Made by a program: the position numbers and the translations under genes. A DNA stretch of 64,000 bases. It comes from Urophycis tenuis. Its lineage: Eukaryota > Chordata > Actinopteri > Gadiformes > Phycidae. Below the pieces are notes generated by a model. The model ran no database searches, had not been told where the DNA came from, and worked only from the letters and a program-made list of their open reading frames with translations. Positions 12,310 through 24,708 of the stretch are shown piece by piece (position 1 is the first letter of the stretch; each line of letters starts with the position of its first letter). Where the stretch lies: the NCBI GenBank assembly GCA_036785325.1, contig JAXIVH010000018.1:1782081-1846080 (forward strand), read 5' to 3'.

Positions 12310-14617
12310 CTAGCAGGGAGCCAGGTTACAGAAGTCCAGCTCCTGAGGTTTGCGCGCACCGCTGCAGTGGTCCCTGGTCAGCAGCTCCTTGCCCGCGCTG
12401 ACGCAGCGCAACGACCGCCGCTTGAAGCCTTTCCCACAGGTTCTCGAGCAGACGGACCAATCCCCGATGGCCCACGCCGGACACAGGCCTCCGCACGCCC
12501 TGCTGGCCGCCGGCCGCTGGCCGGCGTCGCAGTCCGTGCCGGGCTTCCCGTCGGGCTTCAGGCACTGCACCATCCTCCTCTGGGTGCCCCCGCTGCAGGT
12601 GGACGAGCACTCGCTCCACGCGCCGGACAGCCACTTGGCCAGCACGGGCCCCGCCTTGCTGTAGGACGCGCCCTTCAGGTGGTCCTCGGCGGACGCCTTC
12701 CCGCCGTCCTCCGACAGGACGCTGTTGGGCGAGCGGCCCTCCTTCTTCGGGCTCTTCTCCTCCTTGCCCTGGCGGGCCAGGTAGAAGGAGTAGCGGATGC
12801 GCGGCGGCGTCATCTTGCCCACCGAGAGCACCTCCACGGTGAGCGCCTCGCCCAGCGGCTTCACCGCCTGCAGGGTCTCGGAGAGCCCCGAGGTGCCGCT
12901 GTAGCGCACCAGGCTGTTCTTCACGAAGATGTCGCTCTCCACCGCCGACACCACGTAGTTGCCGTTGAGCAGGTAGTCGCCGCGGGAGCTCTTCACCGCC
13001 AGGTAGTTGTCGTCGCTCGCCATGCCCTTGTAGCCGCGCTGGCGGATGTCCACGTTGGCCGCGCCCACGGGCAACAGCACCACGAAGTTGTAGCCGTTAC
13101 TGCGTACAGGAGGAGGAGGGAAAAAAACGGTGTTGGAGATAAGTCAGGGTGGTCCAGTGGTTGCGGGGGGTTTGACTCCTGGGTTTGATCGCCCAAGATG
13201 ACTTGTGTCTGTAACAAGCGGTGACTTTGCTTCACAGCAATGCGGGTTTTTGAATGAAAAAGCGATGACTGTAATACTAGATGCTCCGGCCAGCCTGTCA
13301 CTCACATGGGCTTGGTGAAGAGGCCTGAGACCTTCTTGCAGCTTTTGCTGTCCCCGCCGCAGACGCCACACTTGTTGAACTTCTTGGAGGAGCCCAGCTT
13401 GCCGTCGCAGCCGGCCTTGATGCACTTCCCCATGACACACACCCCGGGGGAGTCCGGGGAGCAGGGCGTGCCATCCACCACCTGTGGTGCACAAAACACC
13501 CCGTCAAGATCCGGCAGCAATACTGTCATCTACAGTCAGAATCATCTACAACGGAATACCCTAAGATACCTTGCATTAACAACCGTGCCCCATGGGTTCT
13601 ACTCTGAAATGTGACACGTTGCAACTCCTTGAATGAAGATCTCTTCATTCAAGTTCATCTTTTCAGGAAAATAAGTGCAAATGCTCTGGTCATAGCCGGG
13701 TCATGCTCGTCCCTGGACTGCAGGCAAAGGCATGACTGATGGATAAGTAATGTGGCACAGCTGTGAGTAGGCCCGCCACAGATATTCCTCCGCAGCCATA
13801 CATCATCATGTCTGAAACTTGTAATAAAGATAGATTGGCGTTCTGGTGCAGCACTTTGGTCATTGAAAGCCATTACCCTGCAACAACAGCATCTTGCTTG
13901 AATTTGACGTTTGCCAAATCCCTCAGAGGGACACCGTGTGCTCTGCGCTCGGCAAGTATGACGGGAGGAACATAAGGACGATGGCTGGATCAGAGACCGC
14001 CCCTCGTGCTCTGGATCACCTCACACTCTTTATCAGGAGGAGATAGGCTTCCTCTCCTCCCCCGCTTCATTCTTTCCAACTCGGAGTCACGCATAGCAAC
14101 CTCAGCGACTCGCAGGCATTGACAAACCCTGCGTCTGTTACCTTCATTTCCAAGAACCTGCCGAGAGTGTTTTTTTTTTTTTCACCAGCATTTCGACACG
14201 TTGTCCCTGCATTTCAAATGTGTGCGCAGCCCCACTTCCCAACACTATCTCACGCCTACAAGTATTTAACGCTAGCTTAGTCAAGGCAAAATCTATCCAA
14301 AGTCGCTTCTGCACAGCGACTTTGACACCAAGAGCACCATGAGGCCACGTGGGTGGACGTTTTTCGGGGGCGGAGCTGACCTTGGTCGCCAGGACGTTGA
14401 AATACCCCGTGCCGTTGGCCTTGCAGATGAGCTTGCAGGTGTCCTTGGGCGACACCCCCGAGTACTTGGGCACCCAGACCACGGACGGCGTGCGGCGGTT
14501 GGTGTTGAGGCTGAAGCCGTTGAAGGCCGCGCACTGCTCATCACGGTAGCTCTTACCTAGACCCGCACAACAGCAAGAGAGGAGGAGGAGGAAGAGGAGG
14601 AGGAGGAGGAGGAGGAA

Positions 14618-14649
<32 letters not shown>

Positions 14650-17168
14650 GGAGGAGGAGGAGGAGGAGGAGGAGGAGAGGGACAGGAAATGGTCAGAATC
14701 GGGGGGGGGTAGGGGGGTGGGGTGGGTTGTTTTGAAAGAGTTCTAAAACTGACAGACAGACAGTGTGTTTTGACAGGGCGCTACCTGTGTCAGGGCAGGG
14801 ATTCAGGTTGCAGGAGCGGTATTTCACCCGTATTCCCTGGCAGTATTTGCCGCCGTTTGACGGGACGGGGTTGCTGCACTCTCGCTTTGACAGTTGGACG
14901 CCTCCCCCACATGTGCGCGAGCACAACCCAAACAAGCCCCACTTTCCCCAGCGGCCGTCCACCTATTGGGGGGGGGGGGGGGAGAAAAGCACCAGGGGAA
15001 GGAAATAAGCAAATAGGCCTTCATCTCGCCCTACATATCTTCAAAGGCACCAGAGCAGTTGGCATGCATGTGACACATTTGACACGCTCAGATGACTTCT
15101 GGGAATAGGGAAACAGGCATTGGAATGGAATCATCATGTCCATCTTGATTTGATGCTGTGTTGTGTGTGTGTTTTTTGAGTATGCGTGTGCGGTTAACAG
15201 CGGTAGCTATTTTAGAATGATTGAGTATGATTTAGTTAGAGTCTTCCTTACTTGTCTTGTCTTGTTTGTAGATCTCCGTGTAAACTGAACGCGTGTGGCG
15301 CACGTGTGCAAGTGTGTACGTATGAGCTGATGGTATTTTTTTGCCTTTGACCTGCACATTTTGCAGAATGTGCACTCACGTGTGCATGCGTGCATGCGTC
15401 TGCATACGCCATGTGTGTGTGTGTGTGTGAATGACTGCACGTGCACCGCCGCCATCACATGCATCTCACCCGGACGGTGTGGACCTGCTGCTTGTCAGAG
15501 CAGACCCCCCGGATGCACACGTGGCCCTCCCCGCATCCGGTGCCGTCGGCCCAGGGGAAGTGGCGCGTCTGGCACACCAGCTGGCCGTTGGTCTTCCCCG
15601 TGCACCACAGGCGGCCGCACGGCGGCTGCATGAAGGGACAGGGCTTGGATCCTTCCCCGAACGCCAGCTCGCACTGGCGCTCCAGCCCGTAGGTGGCCCC
15701 GGGCAGCCCGGTGGGAAGGGCCAGAGGCTTCTGGGGCTGGTCCAGCAAACACTCCCCTGGATGGGAGGAGACGGAGAGGTTAATTCTGCAAGTGAAGTTT
15801 GACCTCGGAGGGAGAAATGACCTGTCGTCTCCCCTCATGTCCAGAAACATGTCAGAGAAAGGGATCGCCAGTAAGATAAGGTGAGCGATGATGCGCTATA
15901 TTAATCACAGATGGGAAATTTGGAAAGCTACAAGAATGTTGTAAAGGTGTCCACATCACGGCTGATCTTTTGCTTTCGGTCTCTGAAGTGCTAACGCTTA
16001 ACGTCCGATGAGGAAGCCCAGAACCAGAGAGGTGAACCTGTAAGCTCGATTGTTGGGAAGTAGAGAGCAATGTACTGTACAGCAGGCCCCGACGCTTGAT
16101 GTCCCAGTGGTGTCGTTCCAGGGACGAGCTCGTAATAACAAACTATTGACAAGCAGGTGCTGGGGAACATGAAAGGCCAGGATCAGAGCACATCAGAGAC
16201 TGTGCGGGACGTTTTTATCACTCTGTGGACCTCCCACCCTCACGCCTTCCTGCAGAACACACTCTGTTTGTAGTGAGTAACAAAAACCGATTGCTATCTT
16301 TTAGCCCTTATTACACCTGCGCATCCATGGGAATATGGAGCACAGTAAAGGAAAAGTCTACTTTTAAAATTTTTGCTCTAGCCTTTTTATTTGACACAGG
16401 GGTGGGGACAGTGAATGGTTTGCGCACAAAAGTAATAACAAGGTGCAGCGCTAAAAGAGTAGTTTTTAAGTCTTTTGAAGGTGGATAGATTATGCGTGTG
16501 TCATTTTTGTGCGCAGAAATATACAGCAAAAGCCTGTCACTGCAAACCATAATGTTCAAATTTTGCAGTCCAAAGGAAGGAAGCACTTTTTTTTTTTTTT
16601 TTTTTAAAGAAAATCCCCCTCGGAAAACGGATGCGGGGGCAAGATAGCCTAATGGTTTGGGGTATACGTTTCTGGAGTCGGCACTCTTCCTGTGGGCATG
16701 CCTCGCTGCCTACACGCTCATTAATGAATGCGTGCGTACCTAAGAAACCCCCCCCCCCCCCCCCCCTGTAAGACACGAGTGCCTGCGAAAGGCCTCCGCT
16801 GGACAGGTGAGAGACGGGTCGCCTCTCTAATGGCGCCGGGGCATCAGCGGAGCGTTGTTCTATTTAAAGTGGACCTGTGTGACGGGGGAACACAGCGCCC
16901 TGTACTTCCCTGCTCAGACCGCCGCGGAGCCTCTCTCTGCACTACATGACCGCTAATTGGTAACAGACGTCGGGCATCTTTTTAAATTTAAGTTTTTCAG
17001 CGTGGTTTTGCGAGGCGCTCACAACGCTTGTGGTTTGCCCTATTTGGCAAAACACGGCGCATCCAACAAAATACATTTCCTGCAGGGACCGCTGTCCTTC
17101 ACGGACACACATGCACACGCACGCGGACACGCACACACACACACACACACACACAAACACATACACAT

Positions 17169-17225
<57 letters not shown>

Positions 17226-18970
17226 GCTAAACAGGGGAAATTGAGATGGCATTGAGAAAAATAAATACTCATTCCTTTGTTAGCCAACTAATTTCATTAA
17301 AATGATTATGGTTCAAAAAATGGAAGGCAGTCAACTGGGAAGGAATGAGATAAAGACTTTGCAAATAATAGCCCAGAGACGATCAGGTCAACGAGGGTGC
17401 GTGTCCTGAACAAGCACGCGGAAGTGCCATCATCCATATCCAGGGACAACACAACGCAGGCAGACAGACACGGCTCTGTGGCGCCGTGCAGCGCGCCCTG
17501 CGAGCGTGATTCACCCCCCTGTCGCCCGACACCGCCACGCCTCGCGTTTTTTCCGCCCCCGTGCCTGCGAGCGGGGCTGCGTGGAAAGAGGGCCGTTAAA
17601 GGGCCTGTATTATACCACCATGTGTGCTGCTGGTCAGCGAGGCGGGCTGGAAGTAGGGCAGGGTGTCTGGCAAACCCCCGGAGGTCGCCAGGTTCGATCC
17701 TCGATCTGCCTGTCGGAACTGTTCCCCAGGAGCGAGACACCTGACCGCCCCTGACCTGCTGCTGGAAAGTGGGTCACGCTTGCGCGGTTGACGCCACCGT
17801 CTTCATGTGAACGTGTGAACGGATGAATGGATGATGGACAGACGGACGGACGGACGGACGGGTGCGAGGCCCTAATTAGTTGCTTTGTGAGTGCAAACAA
17901 CAACATCAACAGCATCTTGCTTCAGTTTGCCGCTCGCCACATGTCCGAGGGTACACGGCGTGCTCTGCTCTGGGCCAGCGCGGCCGGGGGGGGGGGGGGG
18001 GGGGGGGGGGGGGAACATGAGGCCGGCGGCTGGACTCCAGTCACGCCACTTGCGCAACTCCACACCAAACCGCGCGCACCTCAGTAACATCTTGGCGTCA
18101 GCGGCGGGCACGGCCGCCGTGGCGGTGCGATGGAGCAAACGATTAGACATTGGAGGGCCTCTTTAAGATTGTGGCCATTACCCCCGCCCCCCCCCCCCCC
18201 ATCTCCCACCCCCACCACCCACCCAATGCCGCAGGGATCGCTATCAGCGGCGCGGGAGGTTCCCGGCGCGGCGCTCACCGTGCCCGCTGTCCAGGAAGTC
18301 GGTGAGGATGGCGGCGCTGCAGGGCGACCAGGGGCTGGTGCGGTTGATCTGGATGAGCGTGGGCGACATCATGTGGTTGTCCTGCAGCCGGCCGAAGGCC
18401 TCCTCGCACGCCTTCACGTTGTCGTGGAGCATGTTGAGCACGTGGCCTGCGCACAAGGAGTGAGTAAATAAAGGTTTCAACCACACACACGCACACAAAA
18501 AAACTAAAACAATGCAGGTTTTAAGGGGGGCGGGGGGGGGGGTGACGTCTTTTCAGGAGCTCGACGAGACAAGGGAGTGAAGAGCAGCCAAGCGAGGAGG
18601 AGGAGGAGGAGCAGCAGAAGAAGAGCTAATCTTCCTTTTCCCCCCACAGACAACGGGAACACCCTTGTCTGGTCTGGCGACCGCAATCAGCGGCCATGTT
18701 TAAAAATACCGCACAGGAAATGGCTCTAGGGTGGGTTTGTGTTGTGGTGTTGTTGTCGTTGTTTTTCCCCTTCGGGCCTACCGAGCTCGTGCGCGGTGGT
18801 GAAGGCGGAGGGCAGCCCGTCGTCCTCGATCACAGAGCAGCTCCTCTTGGGGTCGCACATGGTGCCCACGTCGGCCATGCCCAGCGTGTCACAGGTGGAG
18901 GCTCCGCACAGGTCCTGGGTCAGGGGCACAGGGGTACAGCCATGACGACCCGGTTGACCAGCACACCGCA

Positions 18971-19001
<31 letters not shown>

Positions 19002-20894
19002 TCTCTGTCTCTCTCTCTCTCTCTCTCTCACGGAGGGTTTTAATAGAAAGGCGATGGGCGGCGGTCGTGCACGCAGGCCCTGACGCTTGGCTGAGGGTTT
19101 GTGTTTAACCACAGAGGCCGACGGTGTGTTATTTTTAAAAAGCATTTGGAAAACACCTTCTCCCATGAGGTAATGCACCGACTGTCCCCAATCATAATAC
19201 TCCCATGCCACAGCTTTTTTTTTTTCTCCAAATGGCCCGTTCCCCCGCTCCCCCCTCTCCCCCTTGTGACCGCACACGCTTTCTTTTTAAAACGCAATCA
19301 TAGCCCGTCCGTCCATCTGGAGAGGAGCAGTCCACTGCACCTCCTAATCACAGGCCTCACTGGCTGCTGCTGCTGCTGCTGCTGCTGGAATGACCCCAGG
19401 ACCCAGCTACACCCTTCTGCCCGTTCCCTAAACAGACCTGGCGCTGGACCCAGACGGCTCCCCAGCGGCCTGCAGGAGGCCATAGGCACGGCCGCTGGAG
19501 ACGTGGCTTCTACGCTCACGGCCTATTGCACAGAGAGCAGGCAGGCTGTCTGCTGCTATCCCATTCTGGGTTGTTTTTTTTGTTTTTTTTCTCATTGTGG
19601 AACACACAATCTCAACACACCATGAAGAGCAAGCAGGACCTAAAGGCCTTGTTTGAAAAAAAAAAAAAAAAAAACGAAAAAAAAAAAAACATTATTTAGA
19701 GAAGAAATTCGCGTTGCCGGCCTGTGCAAATCTAACCCAGATGTTCTCATGTACCCCGATGACATCTGTGTGTTGGGCCATCTATTAACTGAGGGGAAAA
19801 AAGAGAGGCAGAACAAGCAGATTAAATGAAACTGGTGTGTCAATGAGTTTGCGCAGTGATCTGACCTACTTCTCAGTCTCCCCCCCCCCCCCCCCCCCCC
19901 CCCATCAGGGACTGTTGACTATATCTTTGTTTTAATTCAATTAAAGCAAGGATATACAATGAAAACATACAAGCCACCCCGGGGAATGTTTACCTTTTCA
20001 TTTGTCCTGTGTAACCACTGTAATGTTTTTGTTTAGAGGGCAATTATAACGCCACGTTACAAAGCATTTGTTTACAGTACAAGTATGTAAACTTTATAGA
20101 CTGGGGCAGGGTTACCTACTGGAAAGCAGGCTGTAAAAGCAGCAATACGGCATGAAGGTTCATGATGTTTGGAAACATTTAGGTATGGCCCCGTTCCTGT
20201 GCGTTAATAGCTCAACCTGTTCAAAAATGAAAATGAAAGGACGCGGGCAAGAAGTCACCCATGGGGAACATGTTGTACTGCCTGTTATCGTTTAGAATGT
20301 ATTCCTAATCTTTTTGGTCAAAGTCTCCCTGAAATGTGGGGTTTCTTGTGGTTTTTTGGTGTAATTGTTTAACACACTCTATTGTCGCGAGAGGCTGTTT
20401 CGCTTTATGGAACTATAACTTTCGACATTCCACGCACCACTTTAAGTCAAGCCTGGATACACTCACTCACACAGACACACAAACACACTCACACACACAC
20501 AAACATAAACACAGAGGAACACACCCACACACACACACACACACCATGCAGCCCTCAAAAAGAGCAGCCTATTCAAAAGCAGAAAGCACACACAGCTCAG
20601 TCCACCAAAACAAAAACAAGAAAAAAAACTGAAAAAAAACGACCAAAGAATGATCACAGTGGCCAGGCTCTCTCTGCTCACTTTAACGTTAATCTGGGCA
20701 GTGGTCACTCATGTCTTCATTACCTGTTTTAATATAGCAAACCGCCATGACTCACTGTCTGCAGGACTCCTCCAGTGTAGTGAATGGTCTCATGTAAGCT
20801 CTCCAGAAACTGCCCTGTTACTCTATCCCATCCAGAGCTGGGCCAACAGCCTCGTAGCACCAGTGTCTGTACCGTGCAGGTAAAAGAAGAATGT

Positions 20895-20981
<87 letters not shown>

Positions 20982-21201
20982 GTATGTGCGTGTGTGTGTG
21001 TTTGTGTGTGTGTGCGCGTGCGTGTGTGTGTGGAGTTGTTCAGGTGGACTACACACTTGCAGGTATCTCTGACATGTGTGCAACAAACTTTCACACACCA
21101 CACACACACATTACACACACATGCATGCACACACATAGACACACATACACAATCAAACAAACATGCACGCAAACATGCCCACACAGTTACATGCACAGAC
21201 G

Positions 21202-21278
<77 letters not shown>

Positions 21279-23644
21279 TCACTCAGACACACACGCTCTG
21301 ACATGCGTGCAACTTTCACACGCTTCACCTCCTCAAACACACACACATATGCACACACACACACTCTCCCTGCCTCTTCCTCTGGGCTCTTATTTAACGA
21401 GGAGCAGGCGTGGTGCTGGGAGCGGCCACAGCTGGAGGAGGAGGAGGAGGAGGAGGAGGAGGAGGAGGAGGAAGGAGTCGACTGGCCCAGGAGAAGTTCC
21501 CCCCCTAATGCATCCCCCTGGACCACCAAAGCTTTTCACGTTCACAGCTTCACTCCACGGCTGGCCCTGCAGGCATCTCCTCCATCAAGTAACGCTCCGT
21601 AATGAATCACAGCAGCCACGTCACGCTACCTCTGGCCAGCGGCTGCCGCCTCTTATCGTGTCCAAGAAAGCCCAGAGACTACGATGGAGCTTGTAGTTGT
21701 GTGTGCTGTGCATATACAGTATATATATAGGCCTATATATATATTTTTTTTTTTTTACTCCTTGACTGTGAAAATGGAACCATGGGGAGCGGAGTTGCGC
21801 TGGGTGTCGAGAGAAAACCCATAACGCTAATCAACTGGCGTTTGTGTTGCCGGGTTATGGACCGGGCCTGCATTGTAATCGTAAAAGAAAAAAAAGAAAA
21901 AAATAGTCCCCGGGCCAAGTGAAACATTGTGTGGTTCAGAGAGCTGAACGTTAAACAATGAAGGTTAGCGGTGACTTCACTGCCGTGTGTGCATGCAGGC
22001 AAGAACATGAGGGTGGTTTCCAACTCTATAAAGCTACCTCTCCCGGGAAGACAAGCTGTATAGCTCTATTCTACTTGGGTCAGAGTCAACGGGTTGTGTT
22101 ACGTATGTGATGTGTTACTACAGTACATGCATTATCTGAGGGTTCAGAAAAAATAGCCAGAGATCTCATGCCAAATCTATTTTTGGGCGATAGAGTACAC
22201 AGTAAATGTGGTCATTGTTGTCATCCAACTGCATCTCATGAGACAGCATTCCCAAAAATAATGTTGCACAAAAAAAAAAAAATGACATCACCAATTTCAC
22301 TTGCAAAGGCTACGTCATTGGGTTGATATTGCAACTCCAGCTAGGCTAACATAACATTACCTGTGAACAGTATGGCTGTATCCCAGTAGTCAGAATGCTA
22401 TGTTAATCACATTGCCTTTCTGGTGAACAATATGGCTCTATCCCAGTAGTCAGAATGCTATGTTAATCACATTACACGTCGGGTCAACAGTATGTATCCC
22501 AGTAGTCAGAATGCTATGTTAATAACATTACCTGTCTGGTGAACAATATGGGCTGTATTCCAGTAGTCAGAATGTTATGTTAATCACATGACCTCCCTGG
22601 TGAACAATGTGGCTGTAATCCAGTAGTCAGAAATGTGATGTTAATCACACATTACCAGGCATGGCAGTAGTCAGAATGCTATGTCAGTGAGATTACCTGT
22701 CTGGTGAACAGTATCGCCGTATCCCAGTAGTCAGAATGCTTGTCGTTGTTCTTATTCATCTTTTTCTGCCAGGTGCAGAAGTTCCGCAGGGTCATGGCCG
22801 CGTTCCCCGACACCTTGGGTCCCTTGTCGGCCTCGCTGATCATGACGAACTTCACCACCACCACGTTGATGGAGTTTTGAATGCTGGGGTGCTTGTAGAG
22901 CCTGGCCGCCACCGACATCAGGGTCAAAAGGTAGTGTTTCAGGTCGTCCCCGTGGAACTCCACCATGGACTCGTCCGCGACGACCAGCGTCTCCACGTAG
23001 CGGGGGATGGAGGCGAATCTCTTGGATCTGCCGATGCCCTTCGGCGTGGATTCCGTCTCATTGTGTTTGGCGTTGAGATGCTTGTATTTTTCGAGCGACT
23101 CCGCGCCCTCGGGACTGATGTCGGCTTCCACCGCGCACCTGGACGCGGTGTTGTTGGCCCCTCGCAGGTTGTTGCTGGCGGCCCGGCGCCGTAAGCTGTG
23201 CGCGCTCTCTGCGTCATTGGCGCTGTCATTTCGGAGCGGACTGATGAAGTATTCCCAACCCTGGTACCCAAACGCGCCGTGCACACCTCTGCATAAGCTC
23301 AGCGCGGCGTAGGAATATTGGTCCTTGTTGACGTAGCCCGAGTAGAAACACCGGCTGAGTTCGGGGGTCACGTCAGTGCTCACCGACACCGTGTCTTGCA
23401 CAGACACGGCGGGGGAGAGAAAACTGGAATCTTGCTGCAGGTCGAGCACCAGCTCCTGCTGGAAGGCGCGGATTTTCACAATACATCTCTCCTCACGGAT
23501 GCCCGAGCCGCTGGCAGATCCCCCCCTCTGGTTGCGCTGTACCCCAAGTCTAACGGGGAACACCACCTCATGCTCAACACCATGAACATCTCTTAAGAAG
23601 GCGGCGGCATAAGCGCAGAGGAGAAATGCTGTCCTGATAAACAT
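12310..23644 (-). CDS. adamts15: ADAMTS15 secreted metalloprotease (complete, 8 coding exons)
   Basis: Coding exons on the minus strand: 23644-22697, 18914-18782, 18446-18279, 15756-15470, 14962-14785, 14556-14381, 13481-13306, 13099-12310. All junctions are GT-AG and keep frame, giving 951 codons, close to the ~950 of human ADAMTS15. Seen: signal peptide (residues 1-22, start MFIRTAFLL); prodomain; furin site RSKR at 206-209; catalytic domain with zinc motif HELGHVLNMLHD at 358-369, split by the exon 2/3 junction, followed by a Met-turn (HMMSPT); disintegrin-like domain; central thrombospondin repeat (exon 5); Cys-rich domain; spacer (exon 8); and two C-terminal thrombospondin repeats ending in a PQELDFC motif. 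The 1+2 repeat layout and C-terminus fit ADAMTS15 better than ADAMTS1, 4, 5 or 8. Known family role: extracellular cleavage of versican and aggrecan. An in-frame ATG 10 codons upstream was rejected because it spoils the signal peptide. Whether this is the a or b teleost copy cannot be told. Confidence 0.95.
14574..14686. repeat. (GGA)n purine tract in adamts15 intron
   Basis: About 110 bp of GGA/GAA repeats, all purine on the plus strand, ~20 bp upstream of adamts15 exon 6 in gene orientation. There it reads as a long pyrimidine tract that may overlap the acceptor's polypyrimidine region. Confidence 0.95.
17131..17222. repeat. (AC)n microsatellite in adamts15 intron
   Basis: AC repeats with two short interruptions, in the 2.5-kb intron between adamts15 exons 3 and 4. 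Confidence 0.97.
17640..17770 (+). mobile_element. Possible tRNA-derived SINE fragment
   Basis: Contains a B-box-like AGGTTCGATCCTCG and flanking text (GGCAAACCCCCGG, GAGCGAGACACCTGACCGCCCCTGACCTGC) typical of fish tRNA-SINE bodies. No good tail or direct repeats were found, so this is tentative. Confidence 0.35.
17986..18014. repeat. 29-nt G homopolymer in adamts15 intron
   Basis: Uninterrupted G run ~265 bp from adamts15 exon 3. It can form a G-quadruplex and slips in sequencing. Confidence 0.95.
19880..19903. repeat. 24-nt C homopolymer in adamts15 intron 1
   Basis: Uninterrupted C run in the intron between adamts15 exons 1 and 2. Nearby A runs at 19659-19690 and CT repeats at 18970-19029 add to the low-complexity content. 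Confidence 0.93.
20894..21274. repeat. (GT)n and (AC)n in inverted arrangement
   Basis: A GT run of ~80 bp (20894-20975) and an AC run of ~68 bp (21207-21274) face each other across ~230 bp in adamts15 intron 1. The two can pair as a long hairpin. A GGA tract follows at 21434-21474. Confidence 0.93.
22355..22690 (-). repeat. Tandem ~60-bp array derived from adamts15 exon 1 end plus splice donor
   Basis: Directly downstream of the adamts15 exon 1 donor (exon ends at 22697), intron 1 holds about six imperfect units of 43-61 bp. Read on the minus strand, each begins with CATTCTGACTACTGG, the exon text coding HSDYW, and usually runs through GTTCACCAGACAG and a GTAATG-like donor followed by ATTAACATAG. 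At least two units keep a CAG|GTAATG donor (near 22530 and 22370). Others carry GC, or GT in a poorer context. The first unit after the real exon is shortened. Confidence 0.9.
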
Positions 23645-24259
23645 GGCGATATCTGCATTCAGCAAAGAATGCAACCACCAAATGAGAAGTGCTATTGTGT
23701 TGCTTTATCTCCAGTGATCGTGGTGAGAGTCCAAGTCCAAGATGAGATAGTATTTCCAAGGCACTGTTTTCTAAATCCTTGGTGCTTCAAGTCCTCCCAG
23801 TGTAAACTCCTCCTGGCCACGAGCCGTTCCCATCCTCCACCTGCATGTGAGTTAAGCTGATCTGTTGCACTCGTGCATCTTTCTCGTCATGTGTGTAGAC
23901 TTATGGAAATGTTATCTTCCCCCCATTTGGAGGGGGCAGGCAGTCTTTGGGAACCGTCACTGGACGAGGCGCACGGTTTTGCGCTCGCCACGCGCACACT
24001 TTAGAACTCACTCAACCCCTGCTGCCACTGTGTGCCTCACGAGCACGCGCGCCGTGTCGTGCTCGTGTCTCTGCTTTCTAGGATGTGCAGCAGAACTGCC
24101 AGAGTCCAACGTCTGAGTTATTGCAACGCTCCACTAAATACTATATATATATTGTAATGAAATCTTGGACATCCCTATTTTGTTGTATTGCATTGCATAC
24201 ATTAGGTTACCTCGATAGTGGTTAGGAACCTCAAGATATAGATAAAGATAAAGATATGT

Positions 24260-24365
24260 ATCGACCCAATAGGTCTAATTTATTTATATTAAAAAAAAAA
24301 TCCAAATTTATACATATATATAAATTGGGATTTTCTTTAAACAAAAAAAGACCTATTGGGTCGAT
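24260..24365. mobile_element. MITE-like palindromic element
   Basis: A perfect 17-bp inverted repeat, ATCGACCCAATAGGTCT at 24260-24276 and its reverse complement at 24349-24365, encloses an A/T-rich centre. Inside are further imperfect inverted arms (AAATTTATA near 24304 and TATAAATTGG near 24319). Total length is ~106 bp with no coding capacity. The structure is that of a small foldback element; no target-site duplication was confirmed and the family is not recognised. Confidence 0.6.
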
Positions 24366-24694
24366 CCCATAAGACAAACTCTTTACTTTCATTTAGACCT
24401 CTTTCTCCCCATGGACCTCGCTGAATAACAGTACAGACAGCTGCGTTTATTGTCATTGTTAAACGTGGGTGACATCTACCGGGCAACCAAGGAACAATCT
24501 ATTTGTAGAGTTATGCTAAAAGATGTGACTTGAGGAACATGCCCAGGGGTAAGCAATAATTAAGAAACAAATGCAGAGATGATAACATGATAACATGCAG
24601 AGATGATAACCAAATATGAATTTTACAAATAATCTAAAGGTGGTGTACGAAGTGTCTCCTCGCTCACTGTTGTTGCTCACTGTTGTTGCGTCCC

Positions 24695-24708
24695 GTTGCT
24701 ATGGACGC
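24695..24708 (+). promoter_or_regulatory. X-box-like (RFX) site upstream of stk36
   Basis: GTTGCTATGGACGC resembles the RFX X-box (GTTGCC, 0-3 nt, RGYAAC), with a good left half and a degenerate right half. RFX factors drive many ciliary genes, and STK36 is needed for motile cilia, so placement ~475 bp before the start codon makes sense. This is one inexact match and therefore tentative. Confidence 0.3.

Noticed and set aside
12229..13188. 319-codon plus-strand frame
   Set aside because: Antisense shadow of adamts15 exon 8, which has clear spacer and thrombospondin domains on the other strand.
20729..21602. Long Cys-Val and Thr-His frames
   Set aside because: Translations of GT/AC microsatellites; the same applies at 8.2-8.8, 10.0-10.5, 42.4-42.9, 45.5-46.1 and 55.4-55.9 kb.
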